Part shown: one piece after another, positions 14,259-21,960 of the stretch | How the letters are laid out: each line of letters opens with the position of its first letter | How positions within the stretch are numbered: position 1 is the stretch's first letter | Assembly: GCA_964528605.1 (NCBI GenBank) | Contig: CAZGSV010000026.1 | Location: 1-29,977, forward strand | Length of the DNA: 29,977 nt | Reading direction: 5' to 3' | Origin: CAZGSV01 sp964528605 | GTDB taxonomy: Bacteria > Armatimonadota > Zipacnadia > CAZGSV01 | The notes under the pieces: model-generated | What the model was told of the DNA's origin: nothing | The model's database searches: none | Seen by the model: only the letters and a program-made list of their open reading frames with translations | Made by a program: the position numbers and the translations under genes

Positions 14259-14744
14259 CTACTCAGCGGGGGAGACGATAAGGTGGCGCTGGCCCCCCTC
14301 GCCTTCGCTGTAAGTACTCACGCCACCGTATTCCTGCAGAGCCAGGTGCACGATGCGGCGCTCATAGGCGGTCAGGCCTTCCATGACGGCTTCCTTACCC
14401 GTCTCCTTGACCTGCTCGGCGAGGGCCTGCGCCTGTTCTCTGAGCGTCTCCTCGCGACGCCCGCGATAGCCCTGGCAGTCGATCATTATCGGTACGCGCT
14501 CGGTGTTGTCCGCGGAGGTGATGGCGCGAACGAGCGTCTGGATGGCGTTGAGGGTCTCGCCTTGAGCCCCGATGATCAATCCGGCCTCGGTGGTGACTAC
14601 CTCGACCATTATGCGCATCTCGCTGTCCTCGGCGACCAGGGCCTTGCCGCTGATGGATGCCCGGTCAAGGGCCCCCTGGGTGATCTCCTGGGCTCGCTTG
14701 GCGAGGTCCGATATGGGACCGGACTTTTTGGCGCGCGTACTCAT
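14259..14744 (-). CDS. khpB: RNA-binding protein KhpB/Jag (KH-R3H)
   Basis: Jag/KhpB (EloR) is a cytoplasmic RNA-binding protein tied to cell elongation in Gram-positive bacteria and is conserved beside yidC. The 161-residue product has a KH domain with GLIIGAQGETLNAIQTLV (GxxG loop GAQG, about 55-75) and a C-terminal R3H domain, LTAYERRIVHLALQEYGGV. The N-terminal Jag domain of about 50 residues found in many members is reduced to a short basic-helical stretch. ATG 14744 starts 7 nt after the yidC stop with AGAGG close by; AGGAGG within the end of yidC may help. It is the last gene of the rpmH block. Confidence 0.93.
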   Translation of the reverse strand: MSTRAKKSGPISDLAKRAQEITQGALDRASISGKALVAEDSEMRIMVEVVTTEAGLIIGAQGETLNAIQTLVRAITSADNTERVPIMIDCQGYRGRREETLREQAQALAEQVKETGKEAVMEGLTAYERRIVHLALQEYGGVSTYSEGEGGQRHLIVSPAE

Positions 14745-14751
14745 TTTGCCT

Positions 14752-16002
14752 CTAGGCCTCCTTGTCCCGCGGCCTCGCTGAGGTCGTCCCCGCTGCCTCC
14801 CCCACAGGCGCGGGCGCGGGCTGCATTTTGCGCATCAGCACGATCTGGTGCGCCGAACTTGCCAGGTTGAACACGAACCAGAAGAGGATGAATGCCGCGG
14901 GCAGGGAGCGGAAGAAGAAGAAGAACATGACGGGCATCATCAGCGACATCATGTTCTGGGTGCGCTGTTGCTGCGGGTCGGCGGTGGGCGTGGGCATCAG
15001 TTTCATGGTCACCCACATGCTCAGGGTGTAGACCACTAGCAGGGGCAGGTCCGGGCGCGCGAGGCTGCCCACCCACAGGAAGCGCGCATCCTCGAGCGGG
15101 TAGAGGAAGCGGCTGATGGCGCCGTAGAGCCCAATGAGGATGGGCGCCTGAACCAGCATCGGCAGGCATCCGCTCATGGGCGACACCTTGTGCTGGCGGT
15201 AGATGGCCCACATTTCCTTCTGCATGCGCCCCGGGTCGTCGTGGAAGCGCTCCTGCCGCTTTTTCATTTCGGGCGCCAGCAGTTGCATGCGCCGCGAAAT
15301 CTCAAACTGCTTGGTGGTCACCGGCGTCAGCACCAACTTGGCCACCAGCGCCAGCAGCACCATGGCGAGCCCGTAGGAGAAGGCCTTGCTGCCGCCGCAG
15401 AAGCGCACGACCCATTCCATGGCGCGGTAGGTGAGGCTGTTGCGGTAGAAGTTGTCGAGCCGCTGGACCAGCACCAGCCCGGGGTCAGCCATGGGCACGA
15501 TCTGCCCGCCTCTGTACTCCCACAACTTGACTGCGCCATAGCGCCTGCCGCCGTAGGCGCCCTTGTAGAGGTCCAGCGCCTGGCGCGGCAAGCCGAGTTT
15601 CCGCTCCAGTATGGTGGCGGCCTGATACCGCGCGAAGGGGGCCAGCGGGCTGCGCTTGTGCTGCTCGAAAACGCGTCGGTACCAGCGCACCGCGTTCTCG
15701 TTCGCCTGCGGTCTGCCCGCCAGCAGATACTGGTAGATCATGGCCACCTTCAGGGTGAGGGCGTCCGCGTCCTCGGGTGCGGGCTCCTTGGCGAGCGCCT
15801 GCTGTATCTGGCTGATCGCCGCCTCGGGGTCCGTGACTTGGTCGAGGGGCAGCGGCGCCACTACCTTGGGCTTGGGCGGCGCCTCTTTCGTCAGTTTCTG
15901 CTGCTGCTTGTTCGCGGTGATCATCATCAGGAAGAGCGGAATGCTCATCAAGACGATGAGCAGCAGCAGCCGGAAAGAGGTGTCGTTGCCTCGCTTACGC
16001 AC
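14752..16002 (-). CDS. yidC: Membrane protein insertase YidC with a helical-repeat-like N-terminal part
   Basis: YidC inserts membrane proteins with or without SecYEG. The 416-residue product has an N-terminal anchor (about 9-29) and then a soluble segment, 55-150, that reads as helical TPR-like repeats (DPEAAISQIQQALAKEP, NENAVRWYRRVFEQHKRSPLAP, ARYQAATILERKLGLPRQAL) rather than the beta-supersandwich of proteobacterial YidC. The conserved insertase core follows, with helices near 208-228, 278-298, 318-338 and 352-390. GTG 16002 was chosen because GAGGAG lies about 6 nt upstream and the longer frame overlaps yidD. It overlaps the yidD end by 8 nt. Confidence 0.93.
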   Translation of the reverse strand: MRKRGNDTSFRLLLLIVLMSIPLFLMMITANKQQQKLTKEAPPKPKVVAPLPLDQVTDPEAAISQIQQALAKEPAPEDADALTLKVAMIYQYLLAGRPQANENAVRWYRRVFEQHKRSPLAPFARYQAATILERKLGLPRQALDLYKGAYGGRRYGAVKLWEYRGGQIVPMADPGLVLVQRLDNFYRNSLTYRAMEWVVRFCGGSKAFSYGLAMVLLALVAKLVLTPVTTKQFEISRRMQLLAPEMKKRQERFHDDPGRMQKEMWAIYRQHKVSPMSGCLPMLVQAPILIGLYGAISRFLYPLEDARFLWVGSLARPDLPLLVVYTLSMWVTMKLMPTPTADPQQQRTQNMMSLMMPVMFFFFFRSLPAAFILFWFVFNLASSAHQIVLMRKMQPAPAPVGEAAGTTSARPRDKEA

Positions 16003-16231
16003 GCGAGTCTCCTCTCGGCGTAGGCACCACATCCAGGCCGCCGCGAGCGAACGGGTGGCACCGCAGCAGCCTCTGCAGCCCCATCCAGCCGCCGCGCCGG
16101 AGGCCGTACAGTTCAATCGCCTCCGCCGCGTACTCCGAGCAGGTCGGCACGTAGCGGCAGGCCGGCGGCAGTAGGGGGGAGAGCCATCGCTTGTAGGCGC
16201 GAATGAGCGCCAGCGCGCCCTTAGTCAGCAT
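15995..16231 (-). CDS. yidD: Membrane protein insertion efficiency factor YidD
   Basis: YidD is a small amphipathic membrane-associated protein that aids YidC-dependent insertion. The 78-residue product has the family core LIRAYKRWLSPLLPPACRYVPTCSEYAAEAIELYG with its CRY...PTCS pair, then GLQRLLRCHPFARGGLDVVP. ATG 16231 fits the family N-terminus, has GAGG 6 nt upstream and overlaps the rnpA stop by 11 nt. A frame extension of 12 codons lies inside rnpA. The 3' end overlaps the yidC start. Confidence 0.93.
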   Translation of the reverse strand: MLTKGALALIRAYKRWLSPLLPPACRYVPTCSEYAAEAIELYGLRRGGWMGLQRLLRCHPFARGGLDVVPTPRGDSRA

Positions 16232-16562
16232 CGAGCGCCTCGCACGCAGCCAACAACTCTTGCACACATGCCCTGGCCTGCGCCAAACTGGCGGTGGCTG
16301 CCTCGGGGCGCAGCACGAACGCGCCTCTAGTTCCCGGCTTGATGTCGGTCATGAGCAGACGAATTGCCTCTCCGAAGATGCGCCGCGCACGGTTGCGCTT
16401 GACGGCGTTGCCCACCCGCCTCGAGGTGACCACGACGAACTGCTTTCCTTCGCCCTCCATTAACAGGTGGAGCCGCGCCAAGCGATCCCGGCGCATGACT
16501 CCCCTGCGAAATACTGCTTCGATTGCGTTACTGTCACGCAGGCGGCTTTGCCGCGATAGCAT
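16221..16562 (-). CDS. rnpA: Ribonuclease P protein component
   Basis: RnpA is the protein subunit that helps the RNase P RNA bind pre-tRNA. The 113-residue product has the family's N-terminal RLRDSNAIEAVFRRG, the conserved FVVVTSRRVGNAVKRNRARRIFGEAIR (RNR motif) and normal length. ATG 16562 is preferred over the directly preceding TTG 16565. It lies 31 nt after rpmH in the usual order rpmH-rnpA-yidD-yidC. The catalytic RNA gene was not identified in the window. Confidence 0.94.
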   Translation of the reverse strand: MLSRQSRLRDSNAIEAVFRRGVMRRDRLARLHLLMEGEGKQFVVVTSRRVGNAVKRNRARRIFGEAIRLLMTDIKPGTRGAFVLRPEAATASLAQARACVQELLAACEALDAD

Positions 16563-16593
16563 CAAACGCTGTTGGAGCGCGACCCGCCCGTCA

Positions 16594-16728
16594 CTATGCC
16601 GAGAGCCGCGTGCGCCCCTTCAGGCGCCGCCGCCGCAGCACGTTGCGGCCGCCGGGAGTGCGCATCCGGCTGAGAAAGCCGTGCACGCGTTTGCGGTGCA
16701 TCCGATGTGGTTGATAGGTACGTTTCAA
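16594..16728 (-). CDS. rpmH: 50S ribosomal protein L34
   Basis: This 44-residue basic protein is plainly L34: KRTYQPHRMHRKRVHGFLSR, then MRTPGGRNVLRRRRLKGR. It starts at TTG 16728 (TTGAAACGTACC), with GGAGG 9 nt and AGGA about 5 nt upstream. Upstream in-frame sequence has no L34 character. It heads the rpmH-rnpA-yidD-yidC-khpB operon. In many bacteria dnaA and the origin lie just upstream; here the next gene is a secreted propeller protein. Confidence 0.96.
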   Translation of the reverse strand: MKRTYQPHRMHRKRVHGFLSRMRTPGGRNVLRRRRLKGRTRLSA

Positions 16729-16753
16729 AGTGTCCTGCCTCCGAAACAGAGGG

Positions 16754-16782
16754 AGTATACCAGACAGGCGGCGTGGCCGCAA
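16754..16782 (-). promoter_or_regulatory. Promoter of the rpmH operon
   Basis: On the minus strand TTGCGG (16782-16777) and TATACT (16759-16754) are 17 bp apart. Predicted start is about 16747, a leader of roughly 19 nt before the rpmH TTG. The TATAC core is close to palindromic and might also serve the divergent gene at 16798. Confidence 0.5.
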
Positions 16783-16797
16783 AGGGGGCGGACGGCC

Positions 16798-18248
16798 GTG
16801 CGGGCGCCGCACAACCGCCGTCGCGGAGCCCTGTTTCTGCTTGTGTTGGCGGCCTGCCTGTTGGGGTGGCTCAGCGCGGCAGTGCCGGGGGAGTGCTCGG
16901 CGACGTGGCGGGCCTACGATATACGCATTGCGGACTACTGGTCGCCCGAGCGCGGCCGCTTCATCCTCTATCGCTCCGCCGATGACCAGCGGCTGCGCCT
17001 CTTCGACCTGCTGGCGGGCAGGGGCGGGCCGTTGGGGGCGCTCCCGGCGGCGCTGCCCGTCTGGCCCGGTGAGGGCGAGTATGCAGCCTTTGCCGAGGGC
17101 GACCAGATACACGTGATCCGACTCGAGTCCGGGGCGGTCGTACGCACCGTAAGCCTTCGGGCTTGGTGTGGCGCTATGAACTCATCGCCTCGCCCGACAC
17201 GCCGTTCGTGGCGGCGCTTGTGGTGCGCGAGCGAGAGCGCGTCCCCTCGCTGCTGGTGGTCGTGGACGTGCGTACCCGCACCTACGCCGAGCTGCCGCTG
17301 GGCGGTGCGCCGCTGCAGCCGCGCTGGAGCGCAGGGGGACGCCTGTGCTACGGCTGGCAGGCGGGAGAGCGGGCCTGGGAGGTACGCGAGTGGATTGCGG
17401 CGCGCGCGGTCGAAGGCGCGCGGGACCGGATAGCGCCGCCCTCCGACATGGCCACCCTAGGGCTCGCCGCTGCCATGAGCGCGGCGCCGAACGCCGGGTT
17501 CTTGGTGTTCCATCGCGAGGCGGCGGACCCGACCTATCAGGCCGCTGCCTATTGGGCCGAGAGCCGTTGGCGGGCCGTCGCCGATCGCGTGCGAACCGCC
17601 GAGTGGTCCCCTGCCGCCCTGCGCCTGGGACTGTGTCGCGAGCCAGAGTACGAGTTCACCCTAGTGGACGGCGTCCCGGCATACTCGCGCAAGGAGGCCA
17701 ACGGGCTGTTCCTCTTCGATCCACGAGACGGGCCGCTGGCGCTGCTGGTGGAGGCGCTCGCGCCCAGCCTGTCCTATCAACGCCCCCCCGCGACCCCGCC
17801 TCCGACGCTGCGTTTCAGCAAGGATGGCCGCTTTCTATGGCTGTGCCACGGCTCCGTCTGGCCCACTGGGCTTGCGGGCGACGAAGAGGGCCCATCGGTG
17901 TCGGTGGTCGAGGTGGACGTCGGCGAGCAGCGGCCGGAGCAGCGCCTGGGCGCGCGGGGGTGGGCAGACGGCATGTGGCTCTCGCCCGGCGAGGCTTGGC
18001 TGGCTGTGAAACTGTTCCTGACCCAGAAGGGCGCGCCTCTGATCGAGCGGGTCTTCTTTGTGCCCACCGGGCGGTCGCTCGCACCCGGGGAGAACCTCGA
18101 CACGGCCTCGCTGCCGGGCAGTCACCAGCGTTTCGTGACCTGGCTCAACGAGGAGACGGCCGTGATCGCTTACGGGGATGAGGCGACGAATCTGTCCCTG
18201 ACGCGATTCGACCTGCCGAGGCGGCAGGCGCCCTCACCGTCACCATAG
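16798..18248 (+). pseudogene. Secreted beta-propeller-like protein with a frameshift near 17160
   Basis: Two frames together make one protein. GTG 16798 starts a basic n-region and hydrophobic signal (RRRGALFLLVLAAC...), then YWSPERGRFILYRSADDQRLRLFDLL and on to about 17160. The continuation WRYELIASPDTPFVAALVV lies in the -1 frame and stays open to 18248. One missing base would join them into about 483 residues. The repeated pattern of hydrophobic strands ending in Asp/Gly turns (SPDTPF, SKDGRFLWL, SPGEAWLAVK) suggests a TolB/WD-type propeller. The cause may be a sequencing error or real decay. LAAC could be a lipobox. Its last 9 bases overlap the convergent transpeptidase gene. Confidence 0.6.
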
Positions 18249-19694
18249 CCAACAGGGATCCGATCCCCCCGGCGCCAACTCCTTCATCGCCAGCGAATTG
18301 CTGCTGAGGTCTACGACCCAGAGCCCCGACTGCCCGAGCGGGGAACTGGCCGCCACCGTCAACTCGGACACGGTGGGTCCCCAGGAGAGGCCGCGGATTC
18401 TCCATTCGGGCGCGAGCGCGCCGAGGCGTCGCCGGCCGATCTCGTTAGGGCTGCCCAAGGCGATCCACTGGCTTCCGCCGTCCCTGACGACCGTTGCCAG
18501 TCTGTCACCGTCCGGTGCCCAGGCGGTCGCCTCCTCCTCCTCCTGTCCGGCGGGCGTGAGCACGGCCAGCGGAACAACCGCGGACAGAATGCTCGGGCGT
18601 CCGTCATTGGACGCGGCGAGCGAGAGCCACTGCCCGAGCGGGTGCCACTCCGGACGGCCGAGGGGCTCGCACTGAAGTGGGGTTCTGCCGAGCACCTCCC
18701 CGGCGAGGGTGAGTTGCTCGAGTTGCCAGCCGCCCTCGCCTTTAGTCAGAACCGCTATCGAACCCCCGCTGGGCGAGCAGGCAGCCGACACCGCCTCGCC
18801 CGCGAGCGCCAGCGGCGAGATGGCTGAGGACTGTAGATCAACCACGAGCAGACGGCCGGCCTCGCAGAGGACGACCTTCTGTCCGTCGCGAGTGAACGTG
18901 GGCCAGCGCGGCGCCCCGCCTATCTCGATGGCCGTGGGCTCCGGTGCTCCTCTCTCCAGGATGCACAGCCAGCGGTCGCGCACGAAGCCGAGTCTGCGCG
19001 CCTGCGCCGGCTGCAAGCGAATGACAACCCGCTCCCACCGCCCGCGCGCCACCGTCAGCGTCGTGGTCGTCGGCTGGTAGCCCTGCATCTTTGTTTGGAC
19101 CGTGAGATCGGCGTCGCTGCCGAGAAACGCGTCGAACGGCGCGTTGCCGTTCCACTCGCGGCCGTCAGCCGCGCTGAGCGCGACGCTTGCGCCGGTGGGC
19201 TCGGTCTCCACGTGCACGGCGGTCGGGTCTTCATCGCCGCCGATGATCGTGACCGGCGTGCCGATCTCGACCTGCGCATAGACCGTCTCGGCGTCGCGGT
19301 TATACATGCGGATGCAGCCATGGGAAACGTGCTGGCCTATGAGGCGGGGCTGGTTGGTTCCGTGGATGCCGTACTGGGCGCCGCTTGGCCCCCAGATGCT
19401 CAAGCCCATGAAGCGCGACCCGAACGGCCCGCCCCGGTTCATCTCCTTCTTGACGATGCGGAAGTTCCCCAGCGGGGTGCACAAGTTGCGGCCGGTCGCG
19501 ACCGTGAACACCTGCGCCTGCCGCCCCGGCATGAAGAGCGCGAGGATGTTGCGGTTGCGGTTGATGCAGAGGTGAGGACCTTCTGCCGCCGCGACGTCCG
19601 CCGTCACTAGGAGCAGGCAGAGGAGGCCGCCGCCAAGGGCGGTGAGAACGCGCCGCGTGCGGATGAGCGCGCGCGCCGCCGATCGCCTCCTCAC
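18240..19694 (-). CDS. L,D-transpeptidase (YkuD) fused to a PEGA-like domain and a beta-propeller
   Basis: YkuD enzymes form 3-3 peptidoglycan cross-links or attach proteins to the wall. The 484-residue product has a signal peptide (about 1-37), a YkuD domain (about 40-153) with His111 in IHGTN and the catalytic SHGCIRM (Cys127), then a PEGA-like beta domain (about 158-230). The remainder is repeats of propeller type (WPTFTRDGQKVVL, SAACSPSGGSIAVL, WAPDGDRLATVV, GLSWGPTVSELTV). GTG 19694 overlaps the stop of the upstream kinase gene (GTGA); AGGAGG lies just inside the frame, so the exact start is uncertain. Fusion to a propeller is unusual. It should act in the periplasm. Confidence 0.88.
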   Translation of the reverse strand: MRRRSAARALIRTRRVLTALGGGLLCLLLVTADVAAAEGPHLCINRNRNILALFMPGRQAQVFTVATGRNLCTPLGNFRIVKKEMNRGGPFGSRFMGLSIWGPSGAQYGIHGTNQPRLIGQHVSHGCIRMYNRDAETVYAQVEIGTPVTIIGGDEDPTAVHVETEPTGASVALSAADGREWNGNAPFDAFLGSDADLTVQTKMQGYQPTTTTLTVARGRWERVVIRLQPAQARRLGFVRDRWLCILERGAPEPTAIEIGGAPRWPTFTRDGQKVVLCEAGRLLVVDLQSSAISPLALAGEAVSAACSPSGGSIAVLTKGEGGWQLEQLTLAGEVLGRTPLQCEPLGRPEWHPLGQWLSLAASNDGRPSILSAVVPLAVLTPAGQEEEEATAWAPDGDRLATVVRDGGSQWIALGSPNEIGRRRLGALAPEWRIRGLSWGPTVSELTVAASSPLGQSGLWVVDLSSNSLAMKELAPGGSDPCWLW

Positions 19695-20719
19695 AGCGCG
19701 AGGAATTGCGCCAACTCCTGCCGCGAGGTCGTGGAGGTGCCCTCCTTGCCCACCACCACCGCAGCCGCCGTGTTGGCCAGGTGCGCCGCCTCGAGCATTC
19801 CAACGCCGCTCGCGAGGCAACTCCCCATCAGCGCCATCACCGTGTCGCCGGCGCCGGTCACGTCCACCACCTTGACGGCCACCCCGGGGATCTTGTGGGC
19901 GCCGTCTTCTTCGATGAGGGTCATCCCTTCGGCGCTCTGCGTGACCAGCAGCGCGTCCAGGCGCAGCGCCCGGCGCAGCGCCTGCCCCTTAGCCTCAAGC
20001 GCGGCCTCCTCGCCGATCTCGGGGCAGAACTCCACGCAGCCCTGACTTAGTTCCTTCACGTTGGGGCACAGCAGGGAGCATCCCTTGAGCCATCCCAGCC
20101 TGCCCATTTGGCTGTCGCCCAACACCGGCAGGCCTCGCTTGCGCGCGCGCTCTACCAGTTCCCGAGCCACTCGGGGCGTGACGGTCCCGTGGCCCATCTC
20201 GATGACCAGCAGCGCGCCGGTCCTGTCGAGCAGCCGGTCCGCCTCACTCAGCATCTTCTCGTAGTGCTGCGGCGCCGCCTCGTCCTCCTCGACCGCGTCC
20301 ACGCGGAAGACGTGCTGCCGATCGGCCACGTAGCGCCGCTTGCGCACGAAGAAGCGCTCTTCCACTTCAACGGCGTGCAACTCCACGCCGCGCTCGAGGC
20401 ACAGGTCCTTGAAGCGGTCAAGCACCTGCGGCCCGATGCCGTAGATCTCGCCGGGCGCGCAGCGCACCCCCGCAAGCCCTAGAAGCAGCGGCCGGCAGCC
20501 GACGCTCGCGACGTTAGCGGCCACATTGGACGCCCCGCCCAGGTAGACGGCGCCCTCGAGCGGGTAGAAGACCGGAATGGGCGCCTCCAGGCTTATGTGC
20601 GAGGCGCGGCAAGTGAGGTACTCGTCAATGATCAGGTCGCCGACGATCAGAATCTCGGGCCGGCCCAACTTCTCCAGAGCCGCGAGCGCGTGGGTCTTCC
20701 AGTCGCCTTCAGGCGCCAC
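19691..20719 (-). CDS. PfkB-family sugar kinase, HldE/RfaE1 type
   Basis: The closest pattern is the D-glycero-beta-D-manno-heptose-7-phosphate kinase (RfaE domain I) of the ADP-heptose pathway for LPS core or S-layer glycans. The 342-residue product has VGDLIIDEYL, PVFYPLEGAVYLGGASNVAANVASVG and the ATP/anion-hole motif DVTGAGDT with catalytic Asp292. The nucleotidyltransferase domain of full HldE is absent, so a separate HldE2/RfaE2 would be needed. Start GTG 20719 has GAGGG about 7 nt upstream. The stop overlaps the start of the L,D-transpeptidase gene, linking two envelope functions. Another PfkB sugar substrate cannot be excluded. Confidence 0.82.
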   Translation of the reverse strand: MAPEGDWKTHALAALEKLGRPEILIVGDLIIDEYLTCRASHISLEAPIPVFYPLEGAVYLGGASNVAANVASVGCRPLLLGLAGVRCAPGEIYGIGPQVLDRFKDLCLERGVELHAVEVEERFFVRKRRYVADRQHVFRVDAVEEDEAAPQHYEKMLSEADRLLDRTGALLVIEMGHGTVTPRVARELVERARKRGLPVLGDSQMGRLGWLKGCSLLCPNVKELSQGCVEFCPEIGEEAALEAKGQALRRALRLDALLVTQSAEGMTLIEEDGAHKIPGVAVKVVDVTGAGDTVMALMGSCLASGVGMLEAAHLANTAAAVVVGKEGTSTTSRQELAQFLAL

Positions 20720-20909
20720 TGCACATCCCTCTCTTCCCGGATGCCCGATTTTGCCGAATCTGCCACTGGGCAGGCAATCGGCGCAAGTCCGCTACGGCGC
20801 CCGCCGGCCATCGCCCGCGGCGCTTGGGCAGCCCAGGTCGGGCGTACCTGGGGCCGCACCCAGACTGTCCCAGTGAGGCGTATACTATGCGCTCGGAGGG
20901 GTTTGTGCC

Positions 20910-21266
20910 ATGGAGCAGGCGGGCAGGCGCGCCCTGTTGTTCGGATGGGTTGTGGCCTTGGGGCTGCTGTGCGGTTGCGGCGACCGGCCCTGGTATCAGA
21001 AGCGCCTCGCGGTGGTCGCCAAGGAGGCCTTCCCTGACAGCCAATACGAGGTCCCGTTGCCGGGCTGCACAGTCGCAATCAAGGAGACGACCGAGACTCT
21101 TACCACCGACTCCCAGGGCAGAGCCACGTTCTTTCTCGACCCCGGCGACTATACGGTGAGCGTAACCAAGAGCGGATACACTTCCGCTCAGGTGATGGTC
21201 TCCATCACCTACTGGGGCGAGGGCACCGTGGTCAGGGAAGTCAAACTCACCAAGGTGCAAGGGTAG
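20910..21266 (+). CDS. Small lipoprotein with a carboxypeptidase-regulatory-like fold
   Basis: The function is unknown. The 118-residue product has a signal ending in LLCGC (probable lipobox). It then has one beta-sandwich domain of carboxypeptidase-regulatory/PEGA type: VPLPGCTVAIKETTETLTTDS, GRATFFLDPGDYTVSVTKSGY. ATG 20910 has GGAGGGG about 9 nt upstream, and TATACT at 20881-20886 is a possible -10 box with a poor -35. It is followed after 1 nt by a longer lipoprotein of the same type and is divergent from the HldE-type kinase. Confidence 0.78.
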   Translation: MEQAGRRALLFGWVVALGLLCGCGDRPWYQKRLAVVAKEAFPDSQYEVPLPGCTVAIKETTETLTTDSQGRATFFLDPGDYTVSVTKSGYTSAQVMVSITYWGEGTVVREVKLTKVQG

Positions 21267-21267
21267 G

Positions 21268-21960
21268 GTGGCTGCCTCGCCCCTGGAGCGCGCGCGCCAA
21301 GCCGCTGCCGCTCTGCTCTTGCTTGCTTCCCTCGCCGCGGCGTTCTGCTGCGGCTGCGGAGGGGGAGGCATAGCGTTGGTGACGGTGAGCGGGGCGGTGC
21401 GCGCGCTCGAGACCGGGCAACCTATCGCGGGCGCCACCGTCGGCGTGGGCCCGCGGCAGATCACCACCAACCAGGCCGGCCTTTACTCCTTGATCAACGT
21501 GCCGGTGGGCGTTCACGCGGTATGGGCGACTGCCGAGGAATGCGAGACGCTTACCTTTCCACCTGTCTTGGTGTCGGCTTCCGTTCAGGTACAGGACTTC
21601 CTGCTGCGGGCGAGCGACAGCGAGCAGGCTCGCGTGATCGGCGTGGTTCTGTGTGATATGAGCCGCAACCCGCTTCCCGGGGCTGGGATCACTGTCGCCG
21701 AGGGCGTGGAGGCAACCTCGGGTCCGCTGGGGCTTTTTGCGACGGGCTCTGCGGCTGCGGGCAGTTACATAGTCAGTGTCATCAAGCAGGGATACGTCGG
21801 CAGAACGAAGCAAATCACGCTTGCGAAAGGCCAATTGTGCTCCCTGGAGTTCACTTTGGAGCCTGCGGCCGGCGTTGACCACCACTGCCGCAGCCCCTAT
21901 ACTGGTCTGGCGTCATGGTTGTGCGTATTGCAGCGGGGGTGTGGCTGGCCGTTTCACTGA
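21268..21960 (+). CDS. Lipoprotein with two carboxypeptidase-regulatory-like domains
   Basis: The function is unknown. The 230-residue product has a signal with a cysteine cluster (AAAFCCGCGGGG, likely lipidated). Two tandem beta-sandwich repeats follow, about 38-112 (VSGAVRALETGQPIAGATV...GLYSLINVPVGVH) and 118-190 (VIGVVLCDMSRNPLPGAGITV...LGLFATGSAAAGSYIVSV). GTG 21268 starts right after the stop of the previous gene, a tandem pair. The last 46 bases overlap the start of the NlpC/P60 gene and also contain its promoter, so the final 15 or so residues may carry little constraint. Confidence 0.75.
   Translation: MAASPLERARQAAAALLLLASLAAAFCCGCGGGGIALVTVSGAVRALETGQPIAGATVGVGPRQITTNQAGLYSLINVPVGVHAVWATAEECETLTFPPVLVSASVQVQDFLLRASDSEQARVIGVVLCDMSRNPLPGAGITVAEGVEATSGPLGLFATGSAAAGSYIVSVIKQGYVGRTKQITLAKGQLCSLEFTLEPAAGVDHHCRSPYTGLASWLCVLQRGCGWPFH
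21875..21903 (+). promoter_or_regulatory. Near-consensus promoter of the NlpC/P60 gene, inside the preceding CDS
   Basis: TTGACC (21875-21880) and TATACT (21898-21903) are 17 bp apart. Predicted start is about 21910, some 5 nt before ATG 21915, implying an essentially leaderless mRNA. No ribosome-binding site precedes the ATG, consistent with that reading. Confidence 0.6.

Noticed and set aside
16729..16797. Replication origin next to rpmH
   Set aside because: The 70-bp gap has no DnaA-box-like repeats or AT-rich stretch, and dnaA is not adjacent.
17140..17180. Programmed -1 frameshift joining the two propeller frames
   Set aside because: No X-XXY-YYZ slippery heptamer occurs at the join; a lost base or sequence error is simpler.
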